Positions 15,099-19,145 of a stretch of 19,145 bases of DNA are shown here, in pieces. Positions within the stretch are counted from its first letter, which is position 1. Each line of letters opens with the position of its first letter. The notes beneath the pieces were generated by a model. That model was not told the origin of the DNA, did no database searches, and saw only the letters and a program-made list of their open reading frames with translations. This DNA is from Spirochaetia bacterium UBA5550 (GTDB lineage: Bacteria > Spirochaetota > UBA4802 > UBA5550). The stretch is from the NCBI GenBank assembly GCA_002425885.1, contig DINC01000372.1, positions 1 to 19,145 of the forward strand, in the 5' to 3' direction. Made by a program: the position numbers and the translations under genes.

Positions 15099-16595
15099 TC
15101 ATTTCCCCGGCATGGGGCTTGTGACTTCACCTTTATCATTGAGTTTAATGACAGACCCTGCCCTGTATGATATTCCCCTGATCTTTGCCGGAGAGGCAAG
15201 TTTCCCCTCAATGAAAGAACCCTTCTCATCAAATTCAGCGTATCCCTGAACTGCAAGGTTCCCAGCTGCTGTTTTCAGCATGGCCTTCTTTTCAAGAGAG
15301 GCGAATTTTACTTTGCCGTTATTACTAAACCCGACAAAACCTTTGACTGTAAGATTCCCCGCTTCACTTTTAATGACAACAGGACTTTCTATCTCAGCGG
15401 ATCCCAGGGTCCCGTCATTATACAGGTGTATACGTCTGCTTACACTGAGTTTTCCAGAATGAGTATTTATTGTGACAGGTTCAGATATATTAAAATAAGC
15501 GGGCTTTCCGTCAGGGTAGAGCCCCATTGCCTTTCCGCCCTTATTTATGAATTCACCATAAGCTGTTTTGACTTTTACTTCATTTGCCGGAGTAAACCAC
15601 GCCATAGATCCACCGGGGTGTGTACCGAAACCCTTTGTGATCACCAGCCTGCCGAAAGGGGTTGAAATCTCCGTATCTTCAGCAAGATCAAAATCTGACC
15701 ACATCACAGAATGATCGAAATAAAAAGAGCCATTAACCCTGCACTCACCGAAACTGAAAGAGAGCTTCTGTATGCCGTCACACCTGCCGCTGTCAACTTT
15801 ACCGTTCTCTGCAAACCTTACATTTCCTGTAAGCTTCATTTTCCCCCATAATGTATCCAGAACTTCAGGCGCGGCAAGGGTACAGTACGAGACTCCCCCC
15901 TCAGGGTGAAAAGAAAGGCCTGTTACAGTGAGCTTACCCTGCGGTGTTACCGCTTTTTGAGGTTTCTCGAGTTTACCGGAAAGCATTTTCCCATCCAGGT
16001 TGTACATGATCTTTTCAATGAATTTAAGCTTCCCCGCAGATGTTTTTATTACAGCAGGTTCAGCGAGAGTAATATAGAACCGGACATCACCGGCATTTTT
16101 TATTATACTTCCACTCACCATGAGAACAGAATCCCCTGATTCAAGTTTTCTCTTCCCTGACATAGTAACGTCATGCATATGCCCGAAGCAGTCGAAGCTC
16201 ACGGAATCATTCTTTTGAAGATAGAGAGAACCTGCCGGAATCTTAATTGTAAAGTCACCGGCAAGTACAGCTTTTGAGATATAAGGCTTTGAGCCGTAAT
16301 GATAAAACTGAACCTCCGAAGCAGAGACCTCACCGGCCGGTGTTAAGACTTTATCCTCTGAACTGAACCGGATAGTGTCGATTGTTCTGTCTGTATTGAA
16401 GTGTATATATTTCAGATTTTTTTTACCCAGAGGAGTATTGAGCGAAACAGGTGAATTAAAACTGTACTCCCTGTACTGTTTGTGAGCCTTTTCAATGAGA
16501 GAGTCCCCTACAACAGTACCGTCCGGCAGTTTCTCTGCTGATAAGTATTGAATCATACCTGAAATTACCAGCAGGGTCAGAGATAATCGTTTCAT
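15099..16595 (-). CDS. Exported protein built of about 14 tandem 31-35-residue beta-type repeats
   Basis: 498 residues with a signal peptide (MKRLSLTLLVISGMIQYLSA, then EKLP). From about residue 50 to the C-terminus the sequence is a tandem repeat. The consensus is roughly a hydrophobic-Lys-Thr-x-x-Gly-Lys-Leu strand, a second strand, an x-x-Gly-Lys turn, a third strand, and a Leu-x-x-Pro end. Clear units include VTINTHSGKLSV..., VVIKSEAGNLTV... and AMLKTAAGNLAV..., each 32 residues. The last unit (IRGISYRAGSVIKLNDKGEV) matches the capping pattern of MORN/YwqK-like beta-repeat proteins. A beta-solenoid or a rolled sheet outside the inner membrane is likely. Substrate and role are unknown, and no catalytic motif is seen. 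GGAG precedes the ATG by about 9 bases. First gene of a two-gene operon with the 161-residue exported protein. Confidence 0.85.
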   Translation of the reverse strand: MKRLSLTLLVISGMIQYLSAEKLPDGTVVGDSLIEKAHKQYREYSFNSPVSLNTPLGKKNLKYIHFNTDRTIDTIRFSSEDKVLTPAGEVSASEVQFYHYGSKPYISKAVLAGDFTIKIPAGSLYLQKNDSVSFDCFGHMHDVTMSGKRKLESGDSVLMVSGSIIKNAGDVRFYITLAEPAVIKTSAGKLKFIEKIMYNLDGKMLSGKLEKPQKAVTPQGKLTVTGLSFHPEGGVSYCTLAAPEVLDTLWGKMKLTGNVRFAENGKVDSGRCDGIQKLSFSFGECRVNGSFYFDHSVMWSDFDLAEDTEISTPFGRLVITKGFGTHPGGSMAWFTPANEVKVKTAYGEFINKGGKAMGLYPDGKPAYFNISEPVTINTHSGKLSVSRRIHLYNDGTLGSAEIESPVVIKSEAGNLTVKGFVGFSNNGKVKFASLEKKAMLKTAAGNLAVQGYAEFDEKGSFIEGKLASPAKIRGISYRAGSVIKLNDKGEVTSPMPGK

Positions 16596-16806
16596 AGCAG
16601 GAACTCCGGTTAAATAATTTTAATGCTCTTATAATGTAGTACGTGCAGAAAAAAAGCAAGCATTTCATAAAAGCAGTTATTGATGAAGGATTTTATTTAT
16701 GTTTGCATAAATCAACAGTGTTTCTATTGTGGAGTTTATGCGGATATTATCCGGTATAAATTAATTCTGTTATTATTATAGCTGTTAACGTTTGAAATCG
16801 TCCGAA

Positions 16807-16917
16807 TCTGTCATTTCGAAGAAGCGACAGCGACTGAGAAATCTGTTTTTTTACGATTATTTATAGATTAGCTTCCAGCTCTATTTCGGTCGTCTCACAT
16901 ACGTTCGAAATGACAGA
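16807..16917. repeat. MITE-like element with 14-bp perfect terminal inverted repeats
   Basis: TCTGTCATTTCGAA (16807-16820) and TTCGAAATGACAGA (16904-16917) are exact reverse complements bounding 111 bp. Partial inner complementarity follows (GACTGAGAAATCT on the left; CGGTCGTCTCACATACG on the right). There is no ORF inside. The ends follow the same TGTCATT-CGA plan as the 7648-7765 element, suggesting two subfamilies of one dispersed repeat. Confidence 0.75.
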
Positions 16918-16989
16918 AACAAACTTATTCGTTAACTGCTTTAGTTATTGAAAAATTTTTACACTTAAACACTATATCAACTTTAACTT

Positions 16990-17022
16990 TCATTGAGGGG
17001 AGCGATAGCGATGTGGCTGCCT
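16990..17022 (+). repeat. Degenerate half-copy of the TCATTGCGAGG-type repeat
   Basis: TCATTGAGGGGAGCGATAGC and the following GATGTGGC resemble the left arm of the TCATTGCGAGG-family palindrome (compare 7650-7681: TCACTGCGAGG...GTGGCAGTCT). The right arm was not found, so this is a decayed or partial copy. Confidence 0.45.
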
Positions 17023-17080
17023 TTTTCAAAACAGCCTGTTTGCCCGCAATCTGTTTCCGAAAAATTGAAGAGGGTTCAAA

Positions 17081-17170
17081 ATGACTGATTTTAACTTTAT
17101 GCAATTGAAAAAATGTAATACAACCGGAATAGAGCTGCAGTTTATCTTAAAAGAGATCCGTAACAGGTAA
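17081..17170 (+). CDS. Possible 29-residue leader peptide upstream of the membrane LuxR-type regulator
   Basis: ATG to TAA encodes 29 residues beginning MTDFNFMQLKKCNTTGIELQ. A good ribosome binding site, AGAGGG, lies 6 bases before the ATG, and an in-frame TGA closes the frame just upstream. Its stop is 6 bases before the regulator's ATG, whose own ribosome binding site is poor (AGG at about 10 bases), so translation of this ORF could be coupled to the regulator. The composition is ordinary and no homology is recognised. It could be chance. Confidence 0.35.
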   Translation: MTDFNFMQLKKCNTTGIELQFILKEIRNR

Positions 17171-17176
17171 AACAGA

Positions 17177-18427
17177 ATGTTTCCTATTCTCTACATATCA
17201 ACACTTGCTGTGATTGCAGCCATCTGCTTTATCCTCGGATTCCACGTTTTATACAGGGACCGCTCCTCAAGGATAAACAGACTCTTCTTTATAAACTCAA
17301 TGCTTCTTAATGCTGTGATTGCTTTTACAGTATTCATCCAGTTCTCCCCGGATGCTGAAACAGCAGGTTTCTTTCAGAGTATGTATAATATTGTACTCAT
17401 TATATTTTTACTTGAATCTCTCTATTTTAACCTTGTTTTTACCGGGCGGAGTCTGAACAGAATCAGCAAGGTTATACTCTTAGCCTCAACATCCGTTGTC
17501 TTCATAATTTTTATTTTCAGGGGAGATGATCTTCTCCTTCTTACAAAGGAGAATGGTGTCTGGGTTTATGAGCTTATGAACAACAGGTTCTGGTTTCTAC
17601 TCTATTCCCCGCTACTTTTTCTGATTCTGCTTATTATGGTATCAACACTTTACAGATACAGCAGGGGGGCTTCATCAAACAAGGAGAAGAAGCAGGCAGG
17701 AGTTATGCTGGCTTTTATCCTGACATCGTGCAGCGCAGGTTTTCTTGTTCTCATGATTATGCCGCTCTTTGATCGATTCAGGATACCGCTCCTCACCCCG
17801 TATTTTTTTGCAGTATATCTTTACGGGGTTTTTTACGCCATGACAAAATACAGGTTCATGGTGTTTAATATAAAAGATATTGCGCAGGATGTACTTTCGC
17901 ATATTCAGGATGCGGTCATTATACTTGCACCTGATAAAAGAATTATGGAGATGAACAACAGCGCTTCAATATTATTAGGAGCCGGTTCAGCGGGACTGAA
18001 AGGGACACTCTTCACAGATGTTGTTTATGAGAGGGATGCTCTGGATGTTGCACTCGATTCAGTCAGGCATAGCAGGGTCTCTCTGAAGCAGAGGGTAACC
18101 TACAAAGTGAATCCGGAAGCTGTGGTAACAGATTCAGATGTTTCAGCAGTTTGTGACAGGTTCGGTGATTTATCAGCAATCCTTATAATTTCGCGGGAGA
18201 ACAGGGGGGTAAACCATTTCAAAAATTATTTTAAACTTACAGCAAGAGAGATGGAGATAATCCTCAATACAATCTCAGGTGTCACGAATGTAGAGATGGC
18301 AAAGAATCTTGATATTACAAAGCGCACAGTGGAGACCCACCAGTGCAACATCTACAACAAGCTCGGGATAAACAATAAAATTGAACTGCTTAATATAACA
18401 TCAGACTTCGGGATAAAGCCTCTTTAA
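17177..18427 (+). CDS. Membrane-bound LuxR-type transcription regulator: 7TM sensor, PAS, HTH
   Basis: 416 residues. Residues about 1-225 hold seven predicted membrane helices, separated by short loops, of the kind found in 7TM histidine-kinase sensor modules. Residues about 236-340 look like a PAS domain (DVLSHIQDAVIILAPDKRIM, ASILLGAG). Residues about 350-410 are a LuxR/GerE-type helix-turn-helix (LTAREMEIILNTISG, NVEMAKNLDITKRTVETHQ, NIYNKLGINNKIELL) with the usual Thr-Val-Glu-Thr-His recognition helix. There is no kinase, receiver or phosphorylatable Asp domain, so it is a one-component regulator that binds DNA while anchored in the inner membrane. The signal sensed is unknown. It is downstream of a possible leader ORF and upstream, on the same strand, of a lipoprotein gene that has its own promoter and may be a target. 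Confidence 0.88.
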   Translation: MFPILYISTLAVIAAICFILGFHVLYRDRSSRINRLFFINSMLLNAVIAFTVFIQFSPDAETAGFFQSMYNIVLIIFLLESLYFNLVFTGRSLNRISKVILLASTSVVFIIFIFRGDDLLLLTKENGVWVYELMNNRFWFLLYSPLLFLILLIMVSTLYRYSRGASSNKEKKQAGVMLAFILTSCSAGFLVLMIMPLFDRFRIPLLTPYFFAVYLYGVFYAMTKYRFMVFNIKDIAQDVLSHIQDAVIILAPDKRIMEMNNSASILLGAGSAGLKGTLFTDVVYERDALDVALDSVRHSRVSLKQRVTYKVNPEAVVTDSDVSAVCDRFGDLSAILIISRENRGVNHFKNYFKLTAREMEIILNTISGVTNVEMAKNLDITKRTVETHQCNIYNKLGINNKIELLNITSDFGIKPL

Positions 18428-18465
18428 TATTTTTAATTTTTTTTATTATCTACGTATCTGCTACG

Positions 18466-18494
18466 ATGACAGGTTTTAATGCGCCAGGTATAAT
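18466..18494 (+). promoter_or_regulatory. Sigma70-type promoter of the 18525 lipoprotein
   Basis: ATGACA (18466-18471, 5 of 6 to -35), exactly 17 bases, then a perfect TATAAT (18489-18494). The start site near 18501 gives a leader of about 24 bases containing GAGG (18514-18517). This is the best promoter match in the window. Confidence 0.7.
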
Positions 18495-18524
18495 CGTCCA
18501 TTAAAAAACCGATGAGGCATTGTA

Positions 18525-19067
18525 ATGAAAAAAAACATTCTGATTCTCTTAATAATGGTTCTGTTTATTCCGGGTTGTGCAACTCTTCCAAAACTACCTG
18601 TCTTTACTGAAAAATGCTCCAATGATCAGTGCGCCACATTTAAACTCATGAGGGTCAACAAAGCAGAGCTTGGTGAGAACAGGCTTGGAAATGATTCCAT
18701 GATCCGTTTAAACGGCAAAGCCGGAATCTATATTCCAAAAAAATGGGAGAATTTTCGCGGAGGATTTGCAGCGGGGAATGCATATTACTATTTTAATGAT
18801 GACGCGGTATTTTCACTTCCAGCAGGGACTTATGATATAGAGTTCCTTGTTGCAGTGGGATTTGAGTCGGGGCCCAGGAGTGATCTTGTGAAAGGCTTTA
18901 AAGCAAAGGCCGGGGCAAAGTATGAGCTCCTGGTATATTTCATTAATTCATCAAGAAAGAGAAGCTATGACAGAATAGAAATCACCCGCGGACTGAAAAT
19001 ATTAAAAATTTCAGAAGTGAAAGAGTTCAGAAACAATCAGGAATATATCGAAAACAGGCTTTTCTGA
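18525..19067 (+). CDS. Predicted lipoprotein of unknown function
   Basis: 180 residues. The leader MKKNILILLIMVLFIPGC ends in a lipobox (IPGC, C18) followed by Ala-Thr, so lipidation and export are well supported. The mature part includes a Cys pair (CSNDQC, about 31-36), a segment with IRLNGKAGIYIPKKWENF, an aromatic AYYYFNDDAVFSLPAGTYDI, and GAKYELLVYF. The pattern of strands ending in an LPAGTYDI turn is typical of small periplasmic beta-sandwich domains (DUF2846-like appearance, unverified). GAGG lies 7 bases before the ATG, with a strong promoter at 18466-18494. A further gene starts 68 bases downstream on the same strand. Confidence 0.85.
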   Translation: MKKNILILLIMVLFIPGCATLPKLPVFTEKCSNDQCATFKLMRVNKAELGENRLGNDSMIRLNGKAGIYIPKKWENFRGGFAAGNAYYYFNDDAVFSLPAGTYDIEFLVAVGFESGPRSDLVKGFKAKAGAKYELLVYFINSSRKRSYDRIEITRGLKILKISEVKEFRNNQEYIENRLF

Positions 19068-19134
19068 ATTATTACCGGGAAACGCCCTTAGCCGGGTTAT
19101 GATCAGAAAATCAATTATTCTGAAGGAGAGTTTT

Positions 19135-19145
19135 ATGAAATTAAA
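19135..19145 (+). CDS. Start of a further gene (truncated by window end)
   Basis: AAGGAGAG (19123-19130) followed by ATGAAATTAAA at the end of the window. A textbook ribosome binding site and Met-Lys-Leu start suggest a gene, possibly exported, in the same transcription unit as the preceding lipoprotein. Only three codons are visible. Confidence 0.6.

Larger units (their letters stand above)
16596..17176. other. 581-bp intergenic region between divergent genes, repeat-rich
   Basis: It contains a palindromic MITE-like element (16807-16917), a degenerate half-copy of a related element (16990-17022) and a possible 29-codon leader ORF (17081-17170). A short palindrome CGGATA-T-TATCCG lies at 16741-16753, and AAACAG-C-CTGTTT is near 17029-17041. 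No convincing sigma70 promoter was found for either flanking gene. Confidence 0.5.

Noticed and set aside
16741..16753. Palindrome CGGATA-T-TATCCG as an operator
   Set aside because: A single 6-bp half-site pair with no promoter that can be placed relative to it.
7648..17022. CRISPR array from the recurring TCATT-CGA sequences
   Set aside because: Copies are kilobases apart, palindromic and not regularly spaced, and no cas genes are present.

Overview
The window holds about 17 well-supported genes plus two partial ones at its edges. It looks like chromosomal DNA of a Gram-negative (diderm) bacterium: there are several Sec-exported proteins, three apparent lipoproteins or lipoprotein-like proteins, a periplasmic cyclophilin and a conserved uvrB. 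Translation uses the standard code with strong GGAGG-type ribosome binding sites. Base composition is moderately AT-rich, with AT-richer intergenic regions. The phylum cannot be fixed from the sequence alone. A membrane-bound 7TM-PAS-LuxR regulator, relaxed lipoboxes and short dispersed palindromic repeats would suit a spirochaete or a similar environmental lineage, but that is a weak inference.

Layout. (1) 1-5150 is a potassium/ion homeostasis block. It contains the end of a two-TM K+ channel, a Kef-type CPA2 K+/H+ antiporter with an RCK domain, a convergent operon of an NhaP2-like CPA1 antiporter with an RCK_C domain plus a tandem universal stress protein, and then a small TerB-like protein. 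(2) 5274-10480 is mainly housekeeping: a UPF0235/DUF167 protein translationally coupled to endonuclease IV (nfo), an EAL-domain c-di-GMP phosphodiesterase, uvrB, and an exported PpiA-type cyclophilin. Two DNA-repair genes, nfo and uvrB, lie here without being in one operon. Several short dispersed repeats sit between and at the ends of these genes. (3) 10630-13760 is an exported lectin/protease locus on the minus strand. It holds three ricin-like (beta-trefoil-type) domains and a papain-family (C1A) cysteine protease with a complete Q-C-H-N catalytic set. The protease reading frame is separated from its signal peptide and first lectin domain by what looks like a single -1 frameshift near 13200. 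(4) 14168-16595 carries a lipoprotein and, convergent to it, a two-gene operon of exported proteins of unknown function, one made of about 14 units of a 31-35 residue repeat. (5) 16596-19145 holds a repeat-rich intergenic region, a possible 29-codon leader ORF, the membrane-bound LuxR-type regulator, a lipoprotein with a good sigma70-type promoter, and the first codons of a further gene.

How the parts work together. The first block plausibly controls cytoplasmic K+ and pH, with nucleotide sensing through RCK/TrkA domains and USP. The lectin/protease locus probably acts outside the cell on protein or glycan substrates. The unusual material is the split lectin-papain gene and its paralogous lectin neighbour, the 14-unit repeat protein, a Glu-for-Asp change at a zinc ligand of endonuclease IV, dispersed palindromes including one that supplies the C-terminus of the cyclophilin, and a promoter/palindrome arrangement upstream of the antiporter-USP operon.
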